Below, piece after piece: positions 10,837 through 23,968 of a DNA stretch of 64,000 nucleotides. Numbering within the stretch: the first letter of the stretch is position 1; every line of letters starts with the position of its first letter. The DNA comes from Heterotrichella gracilis (Eukaryota > Sar > Xanthophyceae > Tribonematales > Xanthonemataceae). The DNA is taken from NCBI GenBank assembly GCA_032358255.1, contig JAULBX010003332.1, positions 341,686 to 405,685 of the forward strand. Direction: 5' to 3'. Position numbers and translations under genes: made by a program. The notes below the pieces were generated by a model. It was given only the letters and a program-made list of their open reading frames with translations, ran no database searches and was not told the DNA's origin.

Positions 10837-12081
10837 GGCTGCAGGACAGGCACTTGGTGATCAGCTGGCTGAGGTACAACCCAGTGGCTACAGGTACCAT
10901 ATAGGATGCATATGAGTCTCGAAACACGGAGACAGAAACGGGGACCTTCGAAGGAAACTTGTGGTGCTTTCTGATTGTTCAAACGATGACGCTATTCACA
11001 CGATACTGTCACCTAGACTATAATATGCATGATGGTGGGTTTGGTTACGTGACCAGCGAGTCCTTCTGTCGTGCACGAAGGTTTGGCTGATACAAAGGGC
11101 AAAACACACTAACTTTACTGTCAAGATCGGACGACAGGCTCCTAGTGGCACAGACTCGAGTTGCTGCCAACAATGCCCACCAAATTCTGTTGTGCACAAA
11201 CCCTCCAAACTGGCCACTCATCCCCTGGATATTTCCCAAACTCAGATAAATGCAAAGCTGATCATACAGGGAACTCTCAACGTATTTGGAGAGCTTCCTG
11301 CGCATGGTAGTATGTGCCTTTGCTGGTAAGAGTGCTTACCTGCAGAGGTAGGCAAGGTAGTGGACCTTCAGCACCAGAAAACCTGCTCCTGCCACCACTG
11401 CTCACGAGGGGCAGGCCCTTATTGTGCGCTCAAGAAGTAGCGCCAGGCGCAGCTTCGAATTGCCAACAACGCGGACTGATGCTGTTGCACTGAAGCACGG
11501 TATGAGCTCGCGCAGGGTTGGCCCTGCCTGTCTGGGGTGCACTGGGCACAAGGGCGTTCCTGATGAATACAGGCTGCCAGTGGAGCTGGAGTCTTGCACA
11601 CACCACAGGCAAACAAGGTGAAGTGGCGGAGTGCATGAATCACGTCGACCTTTGCGAATTGTTCGTTGAATATATCGATGCGTCTAGAAACTTTCAAGGG
11701 CCAGACGAAAACACGGATAATTAATACCTATTTACCGCATCACCTTTTCCCGCCAAAACAAAACCAGTTGGCCTGCCCACAAGGTCATGATCGACATTTC
11801 AAGTACAGCTTTAGCTGTTAAAGCTTACAATTACCCTAAACAACAAAGAGTTCCAGACTGCTGCTCTGAACACTGTGCAGGGGCTAAGCTGACCCAGAGG
11901 TTGAGGGCTTCAATATGCACACAATGGGTACTGCCACGCAAGCCTGGCGTCCTAGCTCTTCCACCTGGCCACAACCTGCAACTTTGATACAGCACTGCAA
12001 ATTCTTGCATTAAAACATACAAACAATCCAAGCATCTGTTAAACCCAACTAGAATATGCTGACACCCAGTAATAGTACACG
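10837..12081. other. Intergenic region upstream of the proline-rich gene
   Basis: It contains the likely promoter and 5' UTR of the minus-strand proline-rich gene and the 3' flank of the SNF2 gene. Frames such as 11045-11305 (-) and 11419-11697 (-) lack recognisable domains. A minus-strand TGTAA at 11825-11829 is a candidate poly(A) signal for the SNF2 gene. Confidence 0.45.
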
Positions 12082-15000
12082 TCAGCTGGCTTGCCCAGCT
12101 GACCCCTCCCCCTGCCCCTGTGTGCCCTCCCCATCGCAGTCCACCTCAACTGCAAAGCGCACACGACAGAGTGCGCGTTGCAACGGGGCGTCGTCAGGAG
12201 GGGCGTCCTCGCGGATGGAACGTAGGAGGTCGGTGTCGCCAAGGGCTGCTGGCGCTGCTGGGGAGTACATGCGCGTGGCGGGACCCAAGTGCCCTGCTTC
12301 GCCCTCTAATGAGCCTGCAAAGCAATGGCGCGCGGTGCAGTTGGTACAAAACATAATGCACATGCAAATTGTGCTATTGAAACCAGCACCAGTCTCCAGC
12401 ATTCTATCCCTGCTTTGGTGCTTTGGTGCGACCCCACCGACCCCCATACAGCACATCACGCGGTGCCACTGCACTAAATCACCCAGCAGGCAGCACTGTG
12501 TATACCTGCATGGCGAACACATCGTTTCCACCCCGCGCAACCTCCCCACCCCACCATCATGCCCACCCTCCCCACCCACCTGTGGGCAAGTCCTGGTAGT
12601 GCGGCAGGTGAGCCACCTCCACCTGCCGCAGCGACAGCAGCACTCCATTGCGCAGGGAGCGCCGGTCAGCCTCAACGCGCTCCTTGTCGCGCCCAGCACC
12701 GCCCCCGCCTCCCTCACCCTCCTCCGCCTCCACCCCCTGTCCTTGCCCCTGCTCCAGCCTGCGCAGCAGCTCCTCTTCAGCCGTGCCCTTCATGACCAGG
12801 GTCTCAACGAACACGGGGCCGGTGGCGCCCATGCGGTGTGCGCGGCTCACAACCTGTGGAGGGGGGTTGGGGGTTGGTATGAGGCAGGGCGCACGTCTCG
12901 GTGCAAGTGCCAGCATTGACGGTATGGGCACAGGCGCATGCTGGCAATGGCGGAATGTAGCAATTGCATGATAAAATGAATGCACAGAGTTGCAGTAAGC
13001 ATTGCCACCAGGGTGAGTTGTGGGAGCACATTGCCCCTTAGCATGCGCTACATGTACCCACCCACACCCATGCACCCACAGCCATACACCCACACCCATA
13101 CACCCTCATACACACCCCCACCCACACCCACCTGCTCCTCCAGGCTCTTGTCCTCAATTGGCTCCATGATGAACACGTGGCGCACAAAGCTGAGGTCAAG
13201 GCCAACGCTGCCGGTGGCATCCATCAGCAGCACACCCACGCACGGGTTCAGCTGGGAGAAGGGGGGGTGTGGTATGAGCCAACGGGCGGGGGGGTAAACC
13301 AAATGCGCACATATGAAAAAGACACCTTACACCAGCTGCGCTTGCAGTTAGTTAGTTAGTTAGTTACATGCATTCCAGCAATACAGCCAGATTAGCAGTC
13401 GGTCTTGCATATGCGGCGCCACGCAACTCTTTCCTGGCACTGTTTGAACCACATATTGATCCCACGCGACTTGAGGTCCTGCTGGAGTAAGTCGGCAGCG
13501 CTTGCAGACTGCAGTCTTACAACGCAGACAATACATAGCCTGTCCTTGAACTAGCGTGGCATTTAGAGGGTGGCATTTCCCTCTTCACAACTACGTGCCC
13601 TACCACCGCTGCCTGCACCCACCATCGGCCCCCGTCCACTCACCAATGGCGAGGGAGCGCAAACCAGCTCCCAACCGCATTTCACCGGCCCAGCGTACTG
13701 CCAGCTTAGATAGGCATGCCACTGTGCCCATGCTGGTCCCATGCAATCCCACCCCTCCACCCACCTGGAACCCCCTGAGTGCGGCGTCCTTGTCCCTGGG
13801 CGTCATGTTGCTCTTGAGCACCGCCATCACCACCCCGTGGCGCTGCAGGTGGTGCGCCACCAGCTGCAGGTGCAGGCCAAACTTGGAGAACACGATGGCC
13901 TTGGTCAGCAGAGGCACGCGCGCACCCGAGGGGTCTGCAGGGGAGGGAGGGGTTACTTCACTATGCCATTCCAGGTGGTGCCCTCAACCCTAAGCGGGTA
14001 CTTTGGTACAGTTCATTCCCAGGTAGTCCAAGTGCAAAATGTTGACCAACACGACAAGAGAAGAGAACCAACACCCGCAACAGGATTACAGTGAGGAACT
14101 GCACAGCCTCGGAAGGAGGATAAGCATGTGTTGAATGCGCAGCTCCCTCCCCTTGCACTCACCCGTGACATACTCCACTGGAGGCCCCAGCGGTTCCTGG
14201 CCACCGCCCGCATGTGGCTGCACCGCCGTGCCCACCTGGTACAGGCGCCGCAGCAGGTGCGCAGCCTTGGAGCTCTGGGTGATGCGCCAGTTGGGCTGCC
14301 ACTCGCCGCCGCCAATGCCAAGCGCACCTGGCGGGAGCGGGGGTGGGTGGGTCAACGTTTATGGGGTGGGGCAGAGTGTGTGTGCACGCTTGGCGCAGAC
14401 ATGTGATGTGTTCCATTGCCGATTGCAGGTGGTTCGCACATCACATGCTACCCTTCACACACATTACCGACATGCACATCTGCCCATGACATGCGCATGC
14501 CCTACCCAAGCTGCATGTAAGGCGTGCATCCACAGCCAGCACTCACAGCGGGATGGGGGGTTTCGGGGTGCGCGGGCCTGTCACCTACCCTTCTGTGTAT
14601 ATGACGGCTGCCACTCGATGACCTGTATGGGCACAGCCCACTTGGGGTTGGGGTTGTGGCGGCCACGCTCCGGGTCGTCCACCGGCTGCATCTGGTACGC
14701 ACGGTGGCAGCAGGGGCAGCACTCCCTACAACATAATATCAAATCACAATTAAAAGTAGTGATTAGGAGGGGGAAGCCGGGGGGGGTTGAACAGATTATA
14801 CCTATGGCAAGCACCACCATGGGGGCATCGGTGTGGGGACTGGACCCGGCCCCCTCTCCTCACACAGGCTCCCGGCCATGTCCCTCCCCTGGCCCCCACA
14901 CCACCCACCTTTCGCTGGCTGCGCACTGGTTGCACAGCACATGCGCGCAGGGCGTGACGATGGGCAGGCGGCATTCTGCGTCGCATCTCGCGCACGCCCC

Positions 15001-18000
15001 CCCGCCCCTCAGCACCTCCTCCATGTGCTTCAGGGGGTGTCCTGGGTCCAGCCAGGGTGGGAACAGCGCCTGGGGCCGGGGCAGTCCCTGCTGGTCCGCA
15101 AGGAGCTCCAGGGTCTCCCGCAGGTCACCCTCCTTGATTGACAGGTGGCAGTTGCCAGCGATGCAGCAGGACTTGCTACAGCAGAATGGGGATTGGGGGG
15201 GGTCGGTGGGATTCTAACATCATGTGTGGAGTGCAGGAGGGTGCTGTGCCAGCGACACCAATGGATGGGATGTCATTGCTGCCGAAGTCATTGAGTTAAA
15301 ATCACCACATAATGTCCATCATAAACACTAGCTAGGTAGGTAAAAAGAATGAATATAGCTATATAAAAGGGGAGGGCCATGCTAGGCCTAGCAGGTGATG
15401 CAGATTGCAGGTGACGCATACTCGGCCAGTCTCCTCCCCTTCCTCACCGTATGTTGTCCATCATCTCCTTGCCCCACTTTGCGTTCTTGGTGCTCAGCAG
15501 CGACTCGCGGTGGTCGGGGTCGTTCCAGTCAGCCATGAGCAGGTTGCGCGTCACTACCTCAACCAGCGCGTTGTAGCTGCGCGCGTGGGCGGGGGAGAAG
15601 GGAAGGAAGGTGACCTGGGGACAAGGGAGGGGGTGGAATGTGAGAGGATGGCATGCCAAAGGCATTGGGTGGGAGCGGGGATGGGGGTGAAAGCCTGGAA
15701 GGACGTTCTGAATGTGCATACCAGGCACCACAGGAGCAAGCCCCCATATGCGCAATCCTCTCAGGTATGCCTGTACATGCATGCTCACAGCAATGGCTGC
15801 CAGCAATTGCAGCAGCTGCCCCACTCACCACCGCACAAGTGCAACAGCCCCCTCCCCCTTTTTCCCCAACGCACCTTCTTGTGCAGCGGCGGTATGGCCC
15901 GCATGTCTGCCTTGGCAGCGCGGATCATCACCCGCCGCAGCAGCGCAAGCAGGCGCGCGCGGCCCGCAGCCTGGCCACACTCAAAGGGCTTCTGAACAGC
16001 TACCTCCCAGGGACGGCGCTGCAAAACCAGGGGGTTAGGGTAAAAGCAGGGCAGAGCATGGAGTAGGTGTCCAGTTGGTTCCACATTCCCTTCACAGCTG
16101 CGGACGCTCCAACCCGCACCTAGGGTTGCCACAAGGGTTTGTGCTCCCCTGGCCTGTGGTACAAACCCTCAAACCAAACCACCAGGGAAACCTAAACCCC
16201 CTGGCCTATCTCTACACCCTTATCACTACCCATTCCCCAGCCCCTCACCTGCGCCCCATAGGGCTGGTCATGCAGGAATGCCAGCAGCGGTTGCAGATGC
16301 GCAACGTGGGAGGTGGGGGTGTTGGGCGTGGGCGTGCCCGTCATCACCCAGCGGCGCTCAGCCCACAGGCCGCAGGCCATGGCCAGCTTGTTAGTGAGGC
16401 CAAGGGTGGAGCCTAGCAGGTGGCCCTCGTCGAGGAGGAGGCGCAGCCAGTGGATCTGAGGGATGGGGTGTGGTGGTGGGGTGTGAGGACGGGCGAGGGT
16501 ACTAGCAGAAAGTTGCGTGGCCACGTGGGTGTGGATAACCACCGGCCGCACCACCCCAAGAACGGAGTAAGTAGTTAATTAAATGCATTTTAGCATGAAT
16601 GGGTTGGCACCCCCCCATCCCCGCCATCCACACCAACGACCCTATGAATGGGTTGGCACCCCCCATCCCCGCCATCCCCCCACCATTCCCACCACCCACC
16701 TCCATGAATGGGTTGGCACCCCCGTCACCCCCCCGCTGCTGCGCCCCCCAGCCTGCGCTCAGCTGCGAGAATGTTGTGATCACCACGTCGTACTCCCATG
16801 CCAGCTCAGCGGCCTGCATGTGGACAGAACAGGGTTGCAACAGGGATGCTGATACTAGAAACTAGGGATCCTACGGGGCGTTTAATGCTGGAAACCAGGA
16901 ATGAATTACTTTCTGCTGCAACCCACATTTCATGTACACATGTAGGCAAAGCTACATATGGGCATATACTAGTCAGCAACCAAACATCTCTGCCTACATG
17001 GCCTCAACACCATGGACCTACCCACTCCCCACTCAACACCCCTCACCTGTGTGGTGGCCAGCTGGCGCCACACCACCTGCCCCCCCAACCCCTTGGCCTC
17101 CGCCCCTTTGGGCCCCACCACACACACGCGCAGCGCCCCCGGTGCTGTGTGCGTTGCAATCTGGTGCAGCCAGTGCCCCACCAGGGGCTGCGTGACCACG
17201 ATGAGGGTGGCGGGGGAGAGGCACATGCGCAGGCGGGCCGCCTCGGGGCCTGCAAGGGGGGGGAGAGGGGAAGGGGACTTGGTCAAATTTACGTTTCTTT
17301 TGGATGAGTACTTGGTTGGTCACATGACTTCCAGCAGACGAGATTAGCAGGCAGCCCTACATGTATTGCGCCATTCTTGACAGTAAAAATGAAAATATAA
17401 TGAAAAAGCTGTTTTATAATAGAGGTGACAGACTACCAAAAAGGGTTGATTTATCCATGCATGCACCCTGGCTGTGTGTGCCAAGCGGAGCAGTGCAACC
17501 AATGTGGTCAAGTGGCGGAAATCCTGCTCACACACACCCAAACCAATGCCAGACAAGGACTCCCAGGGGATGAGATGCCAAAACACAGCTAATCACAACA
17601 CAGAGCAACGCGCATGCTGACTGGGGCCTGCGAGGTGAAGCGTTGGGAGTGCTGCAAGAGTGAAGTACACAATGTTTGTGGACAGGCCGGCACATAAGCG
17701 TGTACATAAGCGCCTACAATACGTGTACCTTATTCAAGGACAGCTTTTATGCATGTACATATGCATGTACATATGCGCATAAAATGCATTGCGTGTACAT
17801 ATGCGTGTACATAAGCGTGTACGTATGCATGTACATATGCATGTACATATGCGCACATATGCACCACATATGCGCAGTGTACAAAACCAGCTCTCCCCCT
17901 CTGCTTGCATGCCCACACAGCCCAACCCCATCTGTACCACATCCTAATCAGGCCCAGCTCATCCCCACACATCCCCCCCTCACCCCTCTTGATTGCCTCC

Positions 18001-21000
18001 GCCAGCGCCTGCCTGTCCAGCACCAGGGCGCTGTACATGTCGGGGAGCACCCAGCGCACAGACGTGCCCGGAGACCTGCGGCCGCGCCTGCAAGCGGGGC
18101 GAATGAGGGGTCATGAGGTGCACAAGGGGCAGAATACTGAAGGCCGCGCGTGAAAGTAGGTGTGGGTGTGGGTACGGGCGGAATAAGGCTAAAGTCCATG
18201 TGCTGTACCCTCTTGAGGGTTAAAGAAGATATGAGGCATATGTGACACAGCTGGCCCTTGGCAGCTAATTGTGAGGGACAAGAGTGCATGGCGTATGGCC
18301 ACTGCGGGTATGGGCATCCCACTTCGGCACGGACGGTACTTCACTGTTATGGAGGCAGGGATATGCTGGCTGCATCAGTGTTTGCACCTAAACAGTGCAT
18401 TAAGGTGCAGACGAGAGTAGCCAGTCAAGTTCAAACTGGCTGTGACTGGGTGTATGATAGGTGGCAAACCCTACACCCTGATAAGGTTCGGGTTGAAGGG
18501 TATATGGGTTTAGGGTTTGCGTGTGTGTCGGCATGCGCACCCTGCTGCGGCGCCCTGCTGTGGCTTGTGCAGATGCTGGAAGCCCAGTGCTTTGAGGAAC
18601 TTGGTGTAGGTGAGCTGTGGGTTGCGGTGGTGCACATCCACGGTGAAGCCAGAGGGGGAGGAAAGAATCTAGGGGAGAGAAGGGGCAGGGGAGAGGATTC
18701 AGGCATACTGGGTGGGTGGCATATGCGTACGTCACCACCATTAAGGGTTGTGCGAGCAAGTTACCACTCGTTGTCACATGTCCATCCCCACCCGCCCGTT
18801 TGCTCCCCAATCTATATTGCAAAGGCTGTGTCACCCAGAACGTTACCTTGCTACCCCTTTGCCTGTGCAATCGAATCCATCCCTGCTCCCAAAAGCATAA
18901 TTTAGCACCACTAAATAACGCGCTTACAGAGCACCCCTCCCACCACCCACCTGCGGGTCGCGCCTGGACAGCCAAAACGCCGCTGAGCAGGTGTCACTAT
19001 CCATGCCCGTGGCCCCCATCACGCGCTGGAAATACGCCACATTTGCCTCCTGCCCCCCTCCCTCCCCCTGCGCGATGTACCCCTCCCGCTGCACCACCCA
19101 CACGTCCTCGCGGGGGGGCTCTGGGGCGGAGCAGAGCGCCTGGGAGGGGTGGGGGTGCATGCGGCAGTACCATGCAGCGTCTTCAACCAGCTGAGGGGGT
19201 GGGGATTAGGAATTGAGGGCCAGGGGGAAGGGGTGGGGTGGGATTGTCAGGGGTTGGGCGGTTGGCTGGCGGATTGCGGTGGTACTGTATGGTAACGCTG
19301 GGCACAGTGCATGTGGTGGTGGGGACTGCCACTGCCTGCGCAACCCCACTTTACCCCACCCATGTGGCAAACACACACCATCACAATACCACCCACCAAC
19401 ATCTCCACCTCCCCTGCCCCTGCCCCCGTCACCACCACCACCACCATCACCACCACCGCCAACCCCACCCACTACCATCACCACCACCGCCCTCGCCGCT
19501 TCCACCCCCACCGCCACCCCCCACCCCACCCCCCACCTGCACCTCCTCGGGCAGCACCCTCCACTTGTCGCAGGCGTCGCATTGCACCCACTGCTGCGCG
19601 GGCCCGCACCCCTCATCCAATGAGGACAAACGCTCGCCAGGTGTGGCAAAGGGGGCCTTGCGCTTGCGACCTAATAGGGTTGGAGGGTTGGCTCTGAGGG
19701 AGTGGCGTGCAGGGGTGCGTGGCGTGCAGGGGTGCGTGAGGATTTGCACTACAATAGGTGTCTTGGCGTGGGCCTGCATGGCAACCCACACACCACCGAA
19801 AAGTGCACTGTGGATACTGGCTAGTAAGCAAGCCACATGCCATACCAGGTGGATACTAGGTACCAAGCTAGGCTCCACAGAGAGATGATAAGTACCATTA
19901 GAATTTTTCAACTTCTCAGTTGATTATTCATAGGGAGTCTGAGAAATGGTACAACCCCATCACCCACCTCTTCCTCCCCCCGCCTGCACCGCCTCCTCCA
20001 GCAGCGCATCATCACCACAACCCACATCAGCTCCGAGACACAGGGGCGCGCCACCCAGGGAAGGAAGGCTGGGGAGGGCCTGGTATGGGGCGTAGGTGGT
20101 GGGGGAGGGCTGGATGGTGGGTGAAACCTCCCCCTGACCTGCACCGCACACACACACCCCTGTCATCGACCCTACCCTTTGATGAGCTGCTGCCAGGGCA
20201 GCATTGCCTATCCCCACACCCCACACACACCCACCCCTCATACAATCACACGGCTCCCTAGCCTGGCCATACGCTGCTGCCAAAGCCACTGACCTTCCTA
20301 CCTAGGCCTTTACAGTATTAATCTTGGCATTGCCCACCTCCAGTCCCATCGCCCGATGAACCCCGCCCTCCACACACACACACCGATCCCGTGCACTCAT
20401 GACCCCCACAAGCCTCAGCACCCCCCGCCCCACCCCCCACCTGCCCTCCCCACACTCGCGCGCTTTGCCTCCCCCCTGGTCCCCGCACCCCCCACGTGCG
20501 CTGTGTTTGCCGCCATGCCAAACAGCACAGGGCTGCCGTCACGCTCCATGCGGGACACCGTGTAGTAGGCGCTGGCGCCCCTGCCCCCACCCCTGGCCCC
20601 ACCATCCCGCAGCCACTGGCAGGTGGTCCAAGAGGGGGTGGCGGGCAGGCTGCCGCGTGATTGGAGGATGAGCGCCAGCCCGGTGATGGTCTTGCCCAGG
20701 CCTGAGGGGCGGAAATGTTCAGTCAAACACTGGCTGCAAACTAACTACTGAGCCAGTTTTATGTCAGTGGCTTCCAGTAATACAGACAAGTGAGTCGTCA
20801 GCCTTGCACAAGCATGCGCCACTCAGCGCTTTCCTGGCGTCGATATACAACTTCTGCATGGGGGCAATTTGATGGGAGGCAAGGGCTGCTATAGTCACCA
20901 GCCTGTACGATTTGGGACAAGGTTTTTGCGACGGCAAGGCGCCCGTACGCACTGGATGTTCTGAAACTCACTGCAGGCCCAACTTCATCTACATAGTACT

Positions 21001-23968
21001 ACATAACAGCCCCCACCCACTCCCACTTCTGACTCAATGCAGAACAGCTCCCCAACACCCACACGCCCACATTCCAAACCCGCTCCCCACAGAACAGACC
21101 CCACACTCCCATACCTCCCACATTCCAGGACCCCGCAAACAAATCCCCACCACCCCGCACCTGGCTCATCACAGAACAGCCCTCCCCTGAAGTCCGGCAG
21201 GCCATTGGGCGGCAGCGGCGACAGCTCACCCGTTGCGCAGCATGCGTACAGGTAGGTGCCGCCCTGGGTCTGGAAGGTCCGGATGAAGGGGTGGGGGATG
21301 TCGCCCCACACGCGCTCGCGGCCACGCATCCAGCGCACGGCGGCGCGCTGCGGATGGGGGAAAGCTGGCTGCTGTGAGAGGGGGGGCAAACCTGGGTGCG
21401 ATGTGACAGATGACATGCACCAACTGATGGCCAAGGCCAGGCGCTGGCAGATGGCATGCGTTGCGCTGAACGTGGCGATGCCATGCTATAACTAGGGCAA
21501 GGCCCTAAGCCAAGGGAGACAGGGCATGTCGCCCAGCAAGTCATATACCACATGCCTCAGAAGGCCTCCCGCCATGTGCAATCCCACATCAACACGTACT
21601 ACCCCCCACCCCCACCCCCATCCACCCACCCACAAACCCGCCACCCCACCTGGTGCGGAAACAGGTCCAGCTTCATCCCCGGGACAGCGTCTCCCCCCAC
21701 CCCCCGCAGGTGCGCGCATGTGCAGCTCAGCGCCGCCACATCCCTCAGGGACAGGCAAGCAACAATGCAGGCCAGCACCTCGGGGGGCAGCAGGGACAAG
21801 CCAAGGCTGAGAGGAGGGGGGAAAGAGTGAGGTGAAGTGGAGGGGAGGGGAGCGTGCAAAGCAGGAGTGTGACATGGCTATGCCCAGGAGGCATGTGGGT
21901 GGTGCATGAATAGGTATATATGGGCTGTGCAAGGGACACGGTGTGGGGGAATGGTGGGGGCAATAAGTGGGGGTACATGGGCATGGGCGTGTGGAACGCA
22001 AGCGCTGAATGGGAGCGGCCTCCCGCACTGGGCGGGTTGCACGTTGCGTGTCCCTCCACCCCTCCACAACACAGACAATGTGCACTGGGCTGCCAGGGGC
22101 CCCACATGTGTCACATGCATGCATGGTTGTTGGCTGGTGCCTGTGTGTCTGCATACCCGTCTGTTGTCCTCAAGGGGGGTAGCTCAGGGTCCTGGCAGTA
22201 GGAGGGGAGCTCCTCAAAGCAGGCAACCAGGCTACAAGGGGGGGCGCAAAGATTAAGTTAGAGGAGAAGGGTAAGTGGTAGCTTTCCAGGATCGGTAGCA
22301 GGTGGTGCCAGGCATGTGCGCAACCCGGCACCAATCAGTCACCTGGGTACATGCCCGGGGCCCACACAGCACAGAGTGTGCCCTGCTGGTTTAGTGAATT
22401 GTGAATGGTCATTGTGAATTGTGACCATGCAACAGTACATATGCACACGGCGTAGCCAGTCGGTGCAGCACGTAAAACATGATTCAAAATTGCCACCCAG
22501 CAGCATGCAGGCAAATACTTCATTCAATTTTGGCAGAATTCCAACCCTAGGGTAGTGCACACCCACCACCCTGCCATGCCCCCTGCCACACTTCCCCACC
22601 TGAACCTGTCCTTCTCTTCCCCCTGCCCCCCCTTGACACCTCCCCCCACTGGCTCCATGTGCATGCCCGCATTCTCAAGCGCTGCGTCCCCAGGCAGCTG
22701 CGCCGCTGGCAGTGTGTGCAGGTGCGTGAACACGTGCGCGGCAGCGGGGCTGGCACGGCACACGCCCGTGCCGCTGAACAGCCTGCGGGGTGGGTCCGGG
22801 GGGTTATGGGAGGGAGTGGGTGCGCACACAGGGCATGCTTTCACGGGGGTCATACCATGGCAGGTGCGTTATATAGCAAAGGTGGCAGCAAATCTGCCCA
22901 CTATCCCACCGCTACAGTAGTGCAAAGCCATACGTGGCGTGGTGCCCTGCCCTGCCCCACACCCATGCCCCACACCCTGGTATGGCCTGTCCCCTGTTTG
23001 GGCCCCCACCCCCATTCCCTCCTCAGCAGCGCACCATGAGGGCACCAGCAGGTACACGCACGCCTGCACCAGCCCGTCAGCGCCACCTGGCGCCTCCACG
23101 CGGGCCTCTGCGCCAAACTTCTCCTTGCCAACCTGCGCACACGTGTATACACACCAATCACGCAACATGTCAGGCTACATGTTAGCAGAAATCCTACTCG
23201 CAACAATATTTTGCTGTCGCTACACATGTTTCAGGTGCGCTTGGCCATGCCATGGGCCAACATGCGGTCGCCATGTGCAGCAAGTGTATAGCAGTATTGT
23301 ATTGATGGCAAGCCGCAGTCCCCACCCAGCTGCATAGTGCACATGCAGATGCACTGGTGTGCTGTATCGCCGTGCACACTGGGCTGTGGTGGGCAGGTGG
23401 TATTGAGGCCAGTTGTGTAACAATGGGTGCTCCAGGTTTGTATGGGGTAAGATGGCGATCAGCCAGAGTAGCGCAGTGCATGGCGTGGTGGGGTGTGCTG
23501 CGGAGTGACACATATCATATCCTCTCCTATAGCTGTTGTGCTTAGTGCTAGGATTGTGGGTCATGGTGAACCCTAGGTCAAGGGTGGGCAAGGCACTCAC
23601 CAGCACGGCAAGAGCCTCCACGAACGTTGTGCCCTTGGCATCAGTGAAGGTTTCCTGAGTCTCCCATAGCTTGGTTCTGTGCAACAGGGGTGGTAGCACG
23701 GCTTATGGCACAGGGGTGGCAGGTTTGGCGCGCAGGTGCCCTATATATGCATGCTTATGGGTTCACAACGCTACCGTTGGTGCCGAACTCGTCTTGCTGT
23801 TGTGACTGCACCGTACCCAGGGGTATTCACCGAGGCGAAGTATGGCGTTTCCTTCTGTCCCTTGCACGCCTGAAGGTAATACTTTTCGCTGGCCACCCAC
23901 TCCCCCTCCAGGCGCAGCTGCAGGTCGCAAAACCCTACCAGGTCAAGGGTATGAACCTTACGCCCCAT
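12082..23968 (-). CDS. F-box / SNF2 ATPase / CW zinc finger / RING protein (Arabidopsis At3g54460 type)
   Basis: 25 exons: 23968-23817, 23676-23601, 23132-23035, 22782-22600, 22231-22157, 21806-21650, 21347-21161, 20701-20441, 20138-19968, 19670-19537, 19190-18951, 18668-18541, 18087-17984, 17249-17047, 16813-16700, 16455-16249, 16018-15875, 15614-15448, 15175-14909, 14725-14589, 14327-14163, 13934-13765, 13251-13132, 12853-12580, 12314-12082. All phases close to 1388 residues. Domains: F-box about 196-247 (LLPPEVLACIVACLSLRD), running into LFPHQRAAVRWM; ATPase motif I DEPGLGKT at 306; an NLS-like GRKRKA and CW finger (WVQCDACDKWRVLP, closing WYC) at 481-520; motif II LDEGH at 770; GTPTPN; RING (CARC, CAHVLCNQC, CCPCC) about 995-1042. 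The helicase C-lobe follows, with SRAHRMGA near 1224. The family combines chromatin-type remodelling with a putative E3 role; nuclear location is inferred. The start codon is the least certain point. Confidence 0.9.
13341..13520 (-). mobile_element. Truncated 3' end of a non-LTR retrotransposon (family B), intronic
   Basis: On the minus strand the DNA encodes a remnant ending CQERVAWRRICK, followed by CTGGAATGCATG and a (TAAC)n tail at 13351-13366. The same block with about 75% identity by eye occurs at 43690-43900, and more distantly at 20760-20960. A short 5'-truncated piece ending in a simple-repeat tail fits a LINE-type insertion into an intron of the SNF2 gene. Confidence 0.6.
16599..16740 (-). 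repeat. Three copies of an exon 3' end, two of them intronic
   Basis: The block GAATGGGTTGGCACCCCC starts at 16599, 16647 and 16706. The last copy is the end of an SNF2-gene exon (GGANPFME then GTGGGTGG donor). The other two lie inside the following intron and repeat the exon end with part of the intron. Confidence 0.8.
17690..17880. repeat. Minisatellite of TGTACATATGCG-type 12-mers
   Basis: Irregular tandem units such as GTGTACATAAGC, GCATGTACATATGC and GCGCACATATGC fill about 190 bases of an intron of the SNF2 gene. The unit alternates purine and pyrimidine over long runs. Confidence 0.8.
19395..19535. repeat. CAC/CCA-rich simple repeat directly after a 5' splice site
   Basis: On the plus strand it is (CAC)n and CCACC repeats; on the coding minus strand it is a GT/GGTG-rich tract starting at the donor of the CW-finger exon at 19537. 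A similar GGGTGT tract follows the donor at 13132. Confidence 0.75.
20755..20965 (-). mobile_element. Diverged 3' end of retrotransposon family B, intronic
   Basis: The minus-strand translation holds YRRQESAEWRMLVQG, followed by CTGTATTACTGGAAGCCACTGACATAA in two short blocks. These correspond to QERVAWRRICK and CTGTATTGCTGGAATGCATG of the copy at 13.4 kb. It lies in the SNF2-gene intron between 20701 and 21161. Similarity is weaker than for the other two copies. Confidence 0.4.

Noticed and set aside
11045-11697. Two minus-strand frames upstream of the proline-rich gene
   Set aside because: No recognisable protein features; more likely 5' flank or UTR.
12056-12919. Plus-strand frame of 287 codons
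   Set aside because: It lies antisense to the last two exons of the SNF2 gene, crosses its intron, and shows no domain.
16599-16740. CRISPR-like spaced repeat
   Set aside because: Only three units, in a eukaryotic gene, with repeats matching an exon end; it is a local duplication.
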